This document shows, piece by piece, positions 9,950-18,169 of a stretch of DNA of 64,000 bases. The notes below the pieces were generated by a model. The model was not told the origin of the DNA and did not search any database. It saw only the letters and a program-made list of their open reading frames with translations. The stretch is from Umboniibacter marinipuniceus (GTDB lineage: Bacteria; Pseudomonadota; Gammaproteobacteria; Pseudomonadales; DSM-25080), in assembly GCF_003688415.1 (NCBI RefSeq), contig NZ_REFJ01000004.1, forward strand, positions 62,001 through 126,000. Reading direction: 5' to 3'. Numbering within the stretch: the first letter of the stretch is position 1; each line of letters opens with the position of its first letter. Position numbers and translations under genes: made by a program.

Positions 9950-10829
9950 TAAAGACTCCAGAAGACAGGTAGCGATCACCACGATCGCAAACAATGGCTA
10001 CAATCGTGGCATTTTCCACGCTTTTTGCCAGTTCGAGTGCAGCGAACACTGACCCTCCCGATGAAACACCTGCAAAAATACCCTCTTCGCGAGCTAGTCG
10101 GCGCATGGTATCTTCCGCATCCTTCTGGCGAATATCCATGACTCGATCCACTCGTTTACTGTCGAAGATCGCCGGCAGGTAGGCTTTAGGCCAGCGACGT
10201 ATCCCCGGTATCTGATCGCCATCTACCGGTTGTAGACCCACGATTTGTATGGCGGAGTTTTGACCTTTCAAATACTCAGAGACACCCATAATGGTCCCAG
10301 TAGTGCCCATAGATGAAACAAAATGAGTGATTTCACCCTTCGTCTGCTGCCAAATCTCTGGCCCCGTACCATGGATATGAGCGCGAGGATTGTACAGGTT
10401 AGCGAATTGATTAAGTACAATACCCTCACCGCGAGCCGCCATTGCGTCGGCTAAGTCTCGAGCACCTTCCATACCCTCTTGCGCTGAGACCAAAATAAGC
10501 TCTGCGCCATAGGCTCTCATCGCATCCTTACGCTCGGTTGTAGCGTTATCAGGCATAATCAAACACATTTTATAGCCTTTAATGGCCGCCGCCATTGCTA
10601 GCGCAATCCCGGTGTTGCCACTAGTTGCCTCAATCAACCTATCACCTGGTTGAATATGACCGTCTTCCTCAGCGCCTTGGATCATATTTAATGCGGGGCG
10701 ATCCTTCACCGAACCGGCAGGATTATTCCCTTCGAGCTTTAGCAAAATGGTGTTACTGGTGGTATTCATCCGCTGCAATCGGACCAATGGCGTATTGCCA
10801 ACACAGTCTTCGATAGTGGGGTAAGACAT
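9942..10829 (-). CDS. cysM: cysteine synthase B (O-acetylserine sulfhydrylase, CysM)
   Basis: PLP-dependent enzyme forming cysteine from O-acetylserine and sulfide or thiosulfate. The 295-residue length fits CysM. The PLP lysine lies in NPAGSVKDRPAL near residues 35-46, the substrate loop is EATSGNTGIALA, the phosphate-binding motif is SSMGTTGTIMG, and the late active-site motif is FAGVSSGG. A cytoplasmic protein. It heads the cysM-rlmD-relA-mazG operon known from Pseudomonas-like genomes. The 166-base gap to the divergent Hpt gene should carry promoters for both directions. Confidence 0.96.
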   Translation of the reverse strand: MSYPTIEDCVGNTPLVRLQRMNTTSNTILLKLEGNNPAGSVKDRPALNMIQGAEEDGHIQPGDRLIEATSGNTGIALAMAAAIKGYKMCLIMPDNATTERKDAMRAYGAELILVSAQEGMEGARDLADAMAARGEGIVLNQFANLYNPRAHIHGTGPEIWQQTKGEITHFVSSMGTTGTIMGVSEYLKGQNSAIQIVGLQPVDGDQIPGIRRWPKAYLPAIFDSKRVDRVMDIRQKDAEDTMRRLAREEGIFAGVSSGGSVFAALELAKSVENATIVAIVCDRGDRYLSSGVFSE

Positions 10830-10995
10830 AAAGCTTCCTTGAACAAAGGCAATTTAAAATGGCATTACAACTAAGGTATCTATTTTAGATGAGCCGATGA
10901 CAAAGACCTAGCTGCAAAATTCCCACAGTGTATTCCTCACTTGCCTCAATGCCAACTTTCGGAATATGCTAAACAACAGAAAGAAGGAAACGAGA

Positions 10996-11343
10996 ATGGC
11001 AATAGCACTAGAGATCAACACCTCCCATTTTAAAGACATTTGCTGCCAACAGGCCGACATTGCTTCAAGCCTTCTCTCTCAGATTCGCAATGACCTCCCC
11101 GAAATCTCAGCGGCACTCAACTCAAACAACCAGGACGAAATACTATTTGCCGTACACCGGCTTCTGGGAATCGGTCGCTACTGTGGAATTGGACAGCTTG
11201 TTGTTTTGAGTCAACAACTTGAATCCGAGGGAATGCGAGGGACGCTCAATCACGCTAAACTGAAGGAGTTAAAAAAATTAAGTCACCAGCTAAGTCAGTG
11301 GCTGGATGAATCAGAAGCCTGGGTGGCTAACAACTTTCGATAG
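10996..11343 (+). CDS. stand-alone histidine phosphotransfer (Hpt) domain protein, BarA/GacS-like
   Basis: A 115-residue all-helical protein consisting of little more than one Hpt domain. The phosphoacceptor is probably His54 in AVHRLLGIGRYCGIGQL. This aligns well with the Hpt segment at the C-terminus of BarA/GacS hybrid kinases (H-x-L-H-G...Y-C-G-V/Y-S-G-V). The start at 10996 is preceded by AAGGA at good spacing, and an upstream in-frame ATG at 10966 is not. It is divergent from cysM, which is where gacS/barA often stands in relatives. No kinase, receiver or HAMP sequence is next to it. Expected role is phosphorelay between a hybrid kinase and a response regulator encoded elsewhere. The function is inferred. 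Confidence 0.75.
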   Translation: MAIALEINTSHFKDICCQQADIASSLLSQIRNDLPEISAALNSNNQDEILFAVHRLLGIGRYCGIGQLVVLSQQLESEGMRGTLNHAKLKELKKLSHQLSQWLDESEAWVANNFR

Positions 11344-11365
11344 TGCCGCCATCAACCCCACCGTG

Positions 11366-11848
11366 CTATTGCTCGCCCTGCGCTAACCACTCTTCAAGGC
11401 TAATATCACTACTAGCGTCCACGCGAACCAATTCAGACTCTTGGCCACGCAGCCAACCAATCCCGTCACTCGCTCTAGGCGCATGAACCACTAGGCCATC
11501 GCCTTGCAACTCACGGAAGCTTGATGCCCCATCCTGACTCAGCTGCATCTTGTAAGCATAGCAAAGCGAATCACCACTCCACGAGTGATTAACAATGGTC
11601 TGAGTTTCAACCACTTCCATTGTTAAGCGTTGAGTGACACCCGTTGACTGCTGCCTAGCAGACAGTTCAAGTTCACCGTTAATGGGCTCTGAGCTAATGT
11701 AATAGAGTCGTACTTCTTCAGGCTGAGCCGCGATGGTCTCGGTATCACTCCAAATCGCTAGCGGACTCCAATCAAAGGAGCTCACAGATGAGCAAGCGCT
11801 CAGTATAACGATAGCGACTAGAACAGATATTCTATTGATGAAACTCAT
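11366..11848 (-). CDS. predicted lipoprotein of unknown function
   Basis: A 160-residue protein with a lipoprotein signal. After the start MSFINRISVL a hydrophobic stretch runs to the lipobox LSAC near residue 19, predicting a diacylated cysteine and periplasmic or outer-membrane location. The mature part looks like a beta-rich domain that includes VRLYYISSEP and an acidic C-terminus ending in ISLEEWLAQGEQ. The start at 11848 has GAGG 5 bases upstream. I do not recognise a family. It is convergent with the Hpt gene, leaving 22 bases between stops, and has its own promoter region at 11849-11976. Confidence 0.7.
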   Translation of the reverse strand: MSFINRISVLVAIVILSACSSVSSFDWSPLAIWSDTETIAAQPEEVRLYYISSEPINGELELSARQQSTGVTQRLTMEVVETQTIVNHSWSGDSLCYAYKMQLSQDGASSFRELQGDGLVVHAPRASDGIGWLRGQESELVRVDASSDISLEEWLAQGEQ

Positions 11849-11976
11849 GGTTGCCTCGGGCCTGTGGCGGAACTGCGTATCGATACGCACTATTATTATT
11901 TAATTATGAATAGTATTCTGTAACGCTTTTCGCAAAAGTACAAGGTCGAACTGGCCGCAATGAGACACACGAAACT

Positions 11977-12387
11977 ATGCAAGAAATAATCGATGAACTA
12001 TTGAGTGTTGCCGACGACGTGGCCTACCCACTGGACGAACCTGATTTCGATGACATTGTCCGAGTAGAAGAAGCTATCTTACTGCCTCTTTCGCGCAGCC
12101 TGAAAACCTTCTTAGAGGAATGTTCTCACATTACGCATGGACGCTATGAGCCTGTTACGGTGGCCGATGAGCAGTCACACACCTATCTAGCAGAAGTCAC
12201 AGCAAAAGCGTGGTCGGAAGGTATTCCGAGAGATTGCGTCCCCCTATGTGAGCATGGCGCGAATCTGTTTGTCGTCACACTAGATGATGAAGTCGCACTC
12301 TACGAAAATGGCGAGCTATCTGACAAGACATGGCCCAGCATTTGGCACTGGGTAGAAGAAGTGTGGATTCGTGATTCGGAGTATTAA
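11977..12387 (+). CDS. SMI1/KNR4-like family protein
   Basis: A 136-residue acidic cytoplasmic protein. The pattern of an N-terminal helix, AILLPLSRSLKTFLEECS, a central strand region ending CEHGANLFVVTLDDEVALYENG, and a C-terminal WPSIWHWVEEVWI resembles the SMI1/KNR4 (SUKH) fold. Bacterial members are often immunity proteins, but many solitary ones have no known partner. No toxin gene is visible next to it. It precedes a homocysteine methyltransferase by 2 bases and is probably co-transcribed with it. The family call is by pattern and moderately secure. The function is unknown. Confidence 0.65.
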   Translation: MQEIIDELLSVADDVAYPLDEPDFDDIVRVEEAILLPLSRSLKTFLEECSHITHGRYEPVTVADEQSHTYLAEVTAKAWSEGIPRDCVPLCEHGANLFVVTLDDEVALYENGELSDKTWPSIWHWVEEVWIRDSEY

Positions 12388-12389
12388 CA

Positions 12390-13322
12390 ATGAATACCAT
12401 TAAATCGCTAACGCTTCCCTGGCAGCTATCTCGCTTTGAGACCCCCACCATTTTGCTTGACGGCGGACTAGCGATTGAGCTCCAGAATGCTGGTGCGCGA
12501 GTAGACTCCTCACTATGGACTGCTAAGGCAATTATCAATCGCCCAGAATACGTCATAGCGGCCCATCAGGCCTATTTGAATGCAGGGGCCCGTATTATCA
12601 GCACCGCATCCTATCAAGCTACAATAACGGGCCTTATGGAATCAGGATTGAGCGGACACGAGGCCAAAGATGTTATTCGTCAGAGCGTTGAATTGGCTGA
12701 AGAAGCTCGTATGCGCGCGAAATCCGACGCGCTTATTGCCGCAAGTATTGGGCCCTACGGTGCTTATTTAGCGGGCGGCGAAGAATATACCGGCGCCTAC
12801 GATATTGAGAGCGATGCATTGCGCCAATTTCACCTCGACCGACTCAATGTTATTTTTGAAACGAATGCAGACTTACTGGCTATCGAAACTATCCCCAATC
12901 GTATGGAAGTTGCGGTACTGGCAGATATTTTGCGTGCCAAGCCGGACATTGCCGCTTGGATAAGCTTGAGCTGCAAGAATGAACATCAACTGGCCGATGG
13001 AAGCGAGCTGCAGCCGCTGATCGAAAAACTCAACACCCTCAACAACGTCGTTGCATTAGGCGTAAATTGCTGCGCCCCAGACCTAGCTGGGAAATTGGCC
13101 GCTTGGCTACGCACAGTAACGGATAAGCCGCTTGTAATTTACCCCAACCTTGGGCAAATCTACAATGCAACAACTAAGGAATGGTCAGGTGAAGGCGGAT
13201 CACTAACCAACACCATCGCTAACGTCGTTTCCTCAGGAACCAGCCTGGTGGGTGGCTGCTGTGAAGTAGATGCTAAAGCCATCAGCGCACTAAATGATCA
13301 ACTCTGGAACACAGACAACTAA
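12390..13322 (+). CDS. homocysteine S-methyltransferase family protein (MmuM-like)
   Basis: Zinc-dependent transfer of a methyl group, usually from S-methylmethionine, to homocysteine to give methionine. The 310-residue protein has the N-terminal ILLDGGLAIEL and the zinc-ligand cysteines at GVNCCAP (Cys227/228) and GGCCEVD (Cys290/291). These are the three-Cys signature of the pfam02574 family. Length fits MmuM (about 310). It starts 2 bases after the SMI1-like gene. Substrate preference cannot be read from sequence, so mmuM is given only as a comparison. No S-methylmethionine permease is beside it. Confidence 0.9.
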   Translation: MNTIKSLTLPWQLSRFETPTILLDGGLAIELQNAGARVDSSLWTAKAIINRPEYVIAAHQAYLNAGARIISTASYQATITGLMESGLSGHEAKDVIRQSVELAEEARMRAKSDALIAASIGPYGAYLAGGEEYTGAYDIESDALRQFHLDRLNVIFETNADLLAIETIPNRMEVAVLADILRAKPDIAAWISLSCKNEHQLADGSELQPLIEKLNTLNNVVALGVNCCAPDLAGKLAAWLRTVTDKPLVIYPNLGQIYNATTKEWSGEGGSLTNTIANVVSSGTSLVGGCCEVDAKAISALNDQLWNTDN

Positions 13323-13357
13323 GTGCCAACTTAGTTGCTACGGTGGCCCCAAAGCAT

Positions 13358-13579
13358 CTATCGTGGCGCCCGCCGTAACGGCTCCACCAGATGCTTCAGA
13401 CTTTCAGTATTAACCAGTAGCGCCAGCGCCAGAAGCTCACCCAGTTCTCCGTTGGGAAAACCTTCCCGAGAAAACCATTGCAGATAGGCCTCAGGCAAAT
13501 CAATCAGCACGCGCCCCTGATACTTACCAAAGGGCATTCGAGTGTTGGCAATCTTAATCAAACCACTGGTATCAAACAT
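13358..13579 (-). CDS. DUF3820 family small protein
   Basis: A 73-residue protein with the DUF3820 pattern: RMPFGKYQGRVLIDLPEAYLQWFSREGFPNG near the N-terminus and a helical tail ending HLVEPLRR. The family is widespread in Gammaproteobacteria and is sometimes labelled a quorum-sensing-regulated virulence factor, but the biochemical role is not established. GAGTAAGAA precedes the ATG. It lies just past the terminator of the aldehyde dehydrogenase gene, so it needs its own promoter or read-through. It is convergent with the homocysteine methyltransferase gene. Confidence 0.85.
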   Translation of the reverse strand: MFDTSGLIKIANTRMPFGKYQGRVLIDLPEAYLQWFSREGFPNGELGELLALALLVNTESLKHLVEPLRRAPR

Positions 13580-13583
13580 TTCT

Positions 13584-13617
13584 TACTCGCAAAAAAAAAC
13601 GCCGCTAATGCGGCGTC
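13584..13617 (-). terminator. intrinsic terminator of the aldehyde dehydrogenase gene
   Basis: On the minus strand, GACGCCGC-ATTA-GCGGCGTT forms a strong GC-rich hairpin followed by about nine T residues. It lies directly after the aldehyde dehydrogenase stop and before the DUF3820 start. Confidence 0.85.
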
Positions 13618-13633
13618 TTATCTTATCGAAAAC

Positions 13634-15124
13634 TTAACCGGAAATCTCAATCCAAGTTGTTTTCAATTCAGTGTAATCGTCAAACGCATGGATTGACTTA
13701 TCACGGCCGTTACCCGATAGCTTAAAGCCACCGAATGGAACTGTCATATCACCACCGAAGTAGTTGTTTACTCCCATGGTGCCAACACGAACTTTACGCG
13801 CTACTCGCAGCGCAGTATTGATATTCAAGCTCCACACCGCACCGGCAAGACCGAAGTCAGAATCGTTAGCAATGCGAACAGCATCGTCTTCATCTTTGAA
13901 GCGAATGATACTTAGCACCGGACCGAAGATCTCTTCTTGAGCAATTCGCATGTCGTTAGTTACGCCGTCAAAGATCGTTGCCGGCATGAACCAGCCACCC
14001 ATCTCCTCCAGTACACGTTCGCCGCCGATGAGGCGCTTACAACCTTCAGAATCACCGATATCGACATAGGACTTAACGGTATCGTATTGACCTTTGTCTA
14101 CCATTGGCCCCATGGTGGTCGCTGGATCTAGCGTATCGCCACACTTCCACCCTTCGGTGGCAGCCAACAGCTTTTCAATAAACTCGTCGGCAATAGATTC
14201 CTGAACAATCAGGCGCGTACCCGCGGTACAGGTCTGACCGCTGTTGTATAGGAACGCCGTGGCCGCATTTGAGGCTGCTGCATCCAGATCCGCATCCGCA
14301 AAGACAATATTAGGCGACTTACCGCCAAGCTCAAGGAAGGTACGCTTAAGGTTCGACTGACCTGAGTATTCCATCAAAGTCTGACCAACTGGCGTTGAAC
14401 CTGTGAAGGTCAAGCCATCAATATCCATGTGCATACCCAGGTGCTTACCTAAGCTTGCGCCCGAACCCGGTAGTACCTGGAGAACACCGCTCGGCAATCC
14501 AGCTTCGGTCGCTAGTCCGGCAATGTATAGCGCCGTTAGCGGAGTATTCGAAGCAGGCTTAAGGATAACTGAGTTACCTGTTGCAAGCGCCGGCGCAAGT
14601 TTCCAGGCGGTAGTAGAGAGCGGGAAGTTCCAGGGGACAATCGCCGCTACAACACCTAATGGCAAACGTTCAACCAACGCTAATTCGTTGTGCGCAGTAG
14701 GCGCCACTTCGTCATAGACTTTATCAATGGCTTCACCTGACCAGCGGATACAACGCACCGCAGCAGGTACATCAACGTCATAGGTGTTCGAAATTGGCTT
14801 ACCTACATCTAGACACTCTAGCAACGCAATCGTGTCGCGGTGCGCATCAATCAATGACGCCCACTTTACCATCACTTCTTTACGCGCAGCGGGGGCCATA
14901 TCAGCCCACACGCCAGACTCAAATGCTTCGCGCGCTGACGCAATAGCAAAATCCGCGTCCTCGATACCACAGCTGCTTACTTCGGTAAGCTTCTCACCGG
15001 TAGCGGGATTATAAGTAGGTCGTGTTGCACCAGACTTGGCGTCAACGTACTGGCCGTTAATGAATGCTCGGCCTTCAAATTTGATTGCAGCAGCGCGCTG
15101 CTGCCACTCTTGGTATGAATACAT
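13634..15124 (-). CDS. NAD(P)-dependent aldehyde dehydrogenase, PuuC-like
   Basis: A 496-residue aldehyde dehydrogenase of the betaine/gamma-aminobutyraldehyde type. Key motifs are PWNFPLSTTAWKLAPALATG (nucleotide and oxyanion Asn), FTGSTPVGQ, the catalytic glutamate in LELGGKSPNI, and the catalytic cysteine in NSGQTCTAGTRL. The late EEIFGPVLSI and the C-terminal YFGGDMTVPFGGFKLSG also match. It most resembles PuuC-type enzymes that oxidise gamma-glutamyl-gamma-aminobutyraldehyde, but no putrescine pathway genes are next to it and the substrate is open. It is monocistronic: a terminator follows, and a 138-base gap lies upstream. Confidence 0.9.
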   Translation of the reverse strand: MYSYQEWQQRAAAIKFEGRAFINGQYVDAKSGATRPTYNPATGEKLTEVSSCGIEDADFAIASAREAFESGVWADMAPAARKEVMVKWASLIDAHRDTIALLECLDVGKPISNTYDVDVPAAVRCIRWSGEAIDKVYDEVAPTAHNELALVERLPLGVVAAIVPWNFPLSTTAWKLAPALATGNSVILKPASNTPLTALYIAGLATEAGLPSGVLQVLPGSGASLGKHLGMHMDIDGLTFTGSTPVGQTLMEYSGQSNLKRTFLELGGKSPNIVFADADLDAAASNAATAFLYNSGQTCTAGTRLIVQESIADEFIEKLLAATEGWKCGDTLDPATTMGPMVDKGQYDTVKSYVDIGDSEGCKRLIGGERVLEEMGGWFMPATIFDGVTNDMRIAQEEIFGPVLSIIRFKDEDDAVRIANDSDFGLAGAVWSLNINTALRVARKVRVGTMGVNNYFGGDMTVPFGGFKLSGNGRDKSIHAFDDYTELKTTWIEISG

Positions 15125-15262
15125 AGGAACCTCGGAAAATTTTCGTGCAGTTAGATTGTTAACGATGCACTACTGCTAAAAGTTAATCTGAGTGTACCAG
15201 AGCCATTTTCGCTCTTAAAGTAAATGTTTAAAATATTTTACACCCGTTGAGTAATTCACAAT

Positions 15263-15745
15263 TTACGAATCACCAAACCCAAGAAAAACATCTTCCATGG
15301 ACTTAGGATTAGACTCAACAAAGCGCCCTACTTCGCCACCTTCAGCATTAAGCACCACAAAAGTAGGCGTTGATTTGAGTCCATACTCTGCTGCTAAACC
15401 GGCATCATCTTGCTTGCTATAATCAACACCAATTAATTGATATTCAGTGATTCCCGCTGCTTCCATGATGCGAATAAAGTAGGGAACTTCCCGCACCGAG
15501 TCATGGCACCAGCTGCCGAATAAGACGATAAACTCCATTTCGTTAAGCGTTTCTATTTCCGCGGGCGTTAGCTCAACTTGCCCCACTGCTTCATAGCGTT
15601 CGCTGAAATGATGGTGGTTAGCCAATAATTGTTCCGCACTGATTGGCCCAACCACCATGGACTTTGATGACGCTGCCTGAACAGAACCCATACATCCAAC
15701 TAGGATACTGAATATCATTGTGAAAAAAACGAATTTAAGCTGCAT
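15263..15745 (-). CDS. thioredoxin-fold lipoprotein with a single active-site cysteine
   Basis: A 160-residue exported protein. An N-terminal hydrophobic segment ends in LVGC, a plausible lipobox. The mature part is a thioredoxin fold with LFGSWCHDSVREVPYF in place of the usual W-C-x-x-C, so the second cysteine is serine. The cis-proline segment KSTPTFVVLNAEGGEVGRF is intact. A one-cysteine site suggests a reductase that works by mixed disulfide, or a non-redox role. The start at 15745 has GAGG 6 bases upstream and is preferred over the ATG at 15757. It is divergent from the TonB-dependent receptor. Confidence 0.78.
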   Translation of the reverse strand: MQLKFVFFTMIFSILVGCMGSVQAASSKSMVVGPISAEQLLANHHHFSERYEAVGQVELTPAEIETLNEMEFIVLFGSWCHDSVREVPYFIRIMEAAGITEYQLIGVDYSKQDDAGLAAEYGLKSTPTFVVLNAEGGEVGRFVESNPKSMEDVFLGFGDS

Positions 15746-15933
15746 TTCATACCTCATATGTGCACGTTCGTCATCGATCGTGAATATTAACTTAACAAGT
15801 TATTGATCCCATTCCCCACAGGAATCAAAATCAAAAATGACGTGTAAAAAAACAATCAAAAGCCACCAGAGCTTAACACCCTAGGCGAAATTCTTCGCGC
15901 TAGTGAATTGTTATTTATCATTAGGAGATCACC

Positions 15934-18093
15934 ATGTCGGGTCAGTCTACTCGCACCATTATGAGTCTTGCAATCGCTTCTGCATTAAGCTCAACCGCTT
16001 ATGCTCAAGGGCTGGAAGAAATTGTTGTCACCGCACAAAAACGTGAACAGAGCGCAATGGAAGTCCCATTATCTGTTACCACCGTTGACGCAGAACTCAT
16101 GCAGTCAATTTTTGATGGTGGCAGCGACGTTCGCGCCCTATCAGCACGAGTCCCAGGCTTGTATATTGAGTCATCTAACGGCCGTGTGGCACCACGTTTC
16201 TACATTCGTGGCTTGGGGAACACTGACTTTGACCTTGCTGCCTCACAACCGGTATCCGTCATCATGGATGACGTGGTCATGGAAAACGTGATCCTTAAGA
16301 GCTTCCCAATTTTCGATGTGGAGAACGTTGAAGTCCTTCGTGGCCCACAGGGAACTCTCTTCGGCCGCAACACTACAGCAGGTATTGTTAAGTTCCAATC
16401 AGCTAAGCCAACTCAAGAACTTGATGGCTACGCAACTATCTCAGCTGCCCAATTGGGTTCCTATAACTTCGAAGGTGCAGTGGGCGCAGGGATTACTGAC
16501 GACCTAGCTTTTCGCGTATCGGTTCTCAATCAACACCGCGATGACTGGATCTCAAATGGCTACACGGGTGACAGCGATGTAATGGGTGGTTTTGATGAAC
16601 TTGCTGTTCGCGGCCAACTACTATGGACCGCCAGTGACCGCTTAGAAGTGCTCGCAAACGTTCACTCGCGTGACCTAGACGGCACAGCAGCCATGTTCCG
16701 CGCGAACATTTTCGACAAAGGTAGCAATGAGCTAAACGGCAACTTTGACCGTGACACGGTTTATTACGATAGCCCGTACAACAACCCACAGTCATACAAG
16801 TCTTCGGGCGCGAGTCTAAACGTTAGCTATGCGCTAGATTCAGTTGAATTCACATCTATTACTGCTATCGAAAATGCTGAAGGCTCAAGCCTCGGTGATA
16901 TCGATGGCGGCTACGGTTGTGCATTCTGCGGCACTCCAACGGGCCCAGGCTTTATTCCGTTCGATTCAACTACGTCAGATAAATTGGATGACCTGAGTCA
17001 GTTCACTCAAGAATTCCGCGTAGCAGGGGACGCCTCAGACACAATCCGTTGGCAAGCCGGCGTTTATTACTTTGATTCAGGCTTTAACGTTACTACCAAC
17101 CCATTCTTCGTCCCTGCTACGAAGGTTCGCCACGAAAATACCTTGAGCGCCGTATTCGGCCAAGTTGAAGTAGACCTAACTGACGCACTTCGCTTAACCG
17201 TTGGTGGTCGCTACACCAGTGATGAGAAACGTTTTTTCGGGCCAGGCATTGAAGACGAGGCCAGCGACAAGAAATTCTCGGGTGATGTTGCCGTGAACTA
17301 CGACCTCAACGATGACATGGTTATCTATGGTCGAATTGCTAACGGTTTCCGTGGTCCATCAATCCAAGGCCGAGACATGGCATTCTCAGGAACCTACTCG
17401 ATTGCCGACTCTGAGACTGTTACTTCCTACGAAATTGGTTACAAAGCCGAACTGGCTGACCGTGTTCGCCTGAACGCAGCTATCTTTACCTACACCGTTG
17501 AAGATATGCAGTTTACCGCAGTGGGTGGCGATGGTAACAACATCCGTCTCCTCAATGCCGAAGAAGGTAACGTAGTTGGCGCTGAGATTGATACTACCAT
17601 CCTCATCACGGACAACCTCGTTGCAACCGCGGGTTTCGCTTACAATGACACCGAAATCAATGATAAGGACCTACTTGTCAGCGCCTGTGGCAACTTTGGC
17701 TCATTCCTCTGTACGGTTACTGACCCTATTGTTAACGGCTTCGCAGCCATTGACGGCAATCCGTTCCCGAACGCACCGGAGACAACCTTTAACTTCACCT
17801 TAAGCTACACCCTGCCACTTGCTGGCGGCGATGAATTGTTTGCATTCACTGACTGGGCCTACCAGGGTGCGACAAACATCTTCCTCTACGAGTCTAAGGA
17901 GTTCCAAACAGACGGCCAATTCGAAGGCGGCCTTCGCGCCGGCTACCGCGCTGGCGATACGTGGGAAGTAGCATTATTCGGCCGTAACATCACGGACGAG
18001 CAGAACGTTCAAGGTGCTATTGACTTCAACAACCTTACTGGCTTCGTTAATGAGCCACGCATCTTTGGTGTTGAAGCGTCCTACAACCTATAA
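15934..18093 (+). CDS. TonB-dependent outer-membrane receptor
   Basis: A 719-residue outer-membrane active transporter. An N-terminal signal peptide ends near ...TAYAQ. A TonB-box-like EEIVVTAQKREQ follows, and the plug domain (about 40-160) contains FYIRGLG and LRGPQGTLFGRNTTAGIV. The rest is an aromatic-rich beta-barrel with FTQEFRVAG, NGFRGPSIQG, ETVTSYEIGYKAEL and a C-terminal strand FGVEASYNL. Two close cysteine pairs (GCAFCG and ACGNFGSFLC) probably form loop disulfides. AGGAG stands 7 bases before the ATG. The substrate cannot be read from sequence. No siderophore or polysaccharide genes adjoin it. A strong terminator follows. Confidence 0.95.
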   Translation: MSGQSTRTIMSLAIASALSSTAYAQGLEEIVVTAQKREQSAMEVPLSVTTVDAELMQSIFDGGSDVRALSARVPGLYIESSNGRVAPRFYIRGLGNTDFDLAASQPVSVIMDDVVMENVILKSFPIFDVENVEVLRGPQGTLFGRNTTAGIVKFQSAKPTQELDGYATISAAQLGSYNFEGAVGAGITDDLAFRVSVLNQHRDDWISNGYTGDSDVMGGFDELAVRGQLLWTASDRLEVLANVHSRDLDGTAAMFRANIFDKGSNELNGNFDRDTVYYDSPYNNPQSYKSSGASLNVSYALDSVEFTSITAIENAEGSSLGDIDGGYGCAFCGTPTGPGFIPFDSTTSDKLDDLSQFTQEFRVAGDASDTIRWQAGVYYFDSGFNVTTNPFFVPATKVRHENTLSAVFGQVEVDLTDALRLTVGGRYTSDEKRFFGPGIEDEASDKKFSGDVAVNYDLNDDMVIYGRIANGFRGPSIQGRDMAFSGTYSIADSETVTSYEIGYKAELADRVRLNAAIFTYTVEDMQFTAVGGDGNNIRLLNAEEGNVVGAEIDTTILITDNLVATAGFAYNDTEINDKDLLVSACGNFGSFLCTVTDPIVNGFAAIDGNPFPNAPETTFNFTLSYTLPLAGGDELFAFTDWAYQGATNIFLYESKEFQTDGQFEGGLRAGYRAGDTWEVALFGRNITDEQNVQGAIDFNNLTGFVNEPRIFGVEASYNL

Positions 18094-18111
18094 GCTTGGT
18101 TGCTAGAGACT

Positions 18112-18149
18112 AAAAAGCCCGCGCTACTTAGGTAGTGCGGGCTTTTTTT
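18112..18149. terminator. intrinsic terminator after the TonB-dependent receptor gene
   Basis: An 11-bp stem GCCCGCGCTAC / GTAGTGCGGGC with one G-U pair and a TTAG loop (18117-18142) is followed by seven T residues. It is preceded by an A-run, so it may also work for the convergent gene on the minus strand. Confidence 0.88.
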
Positions 18150-18169
18150 ATAATATTTAAAAAAGTAGG

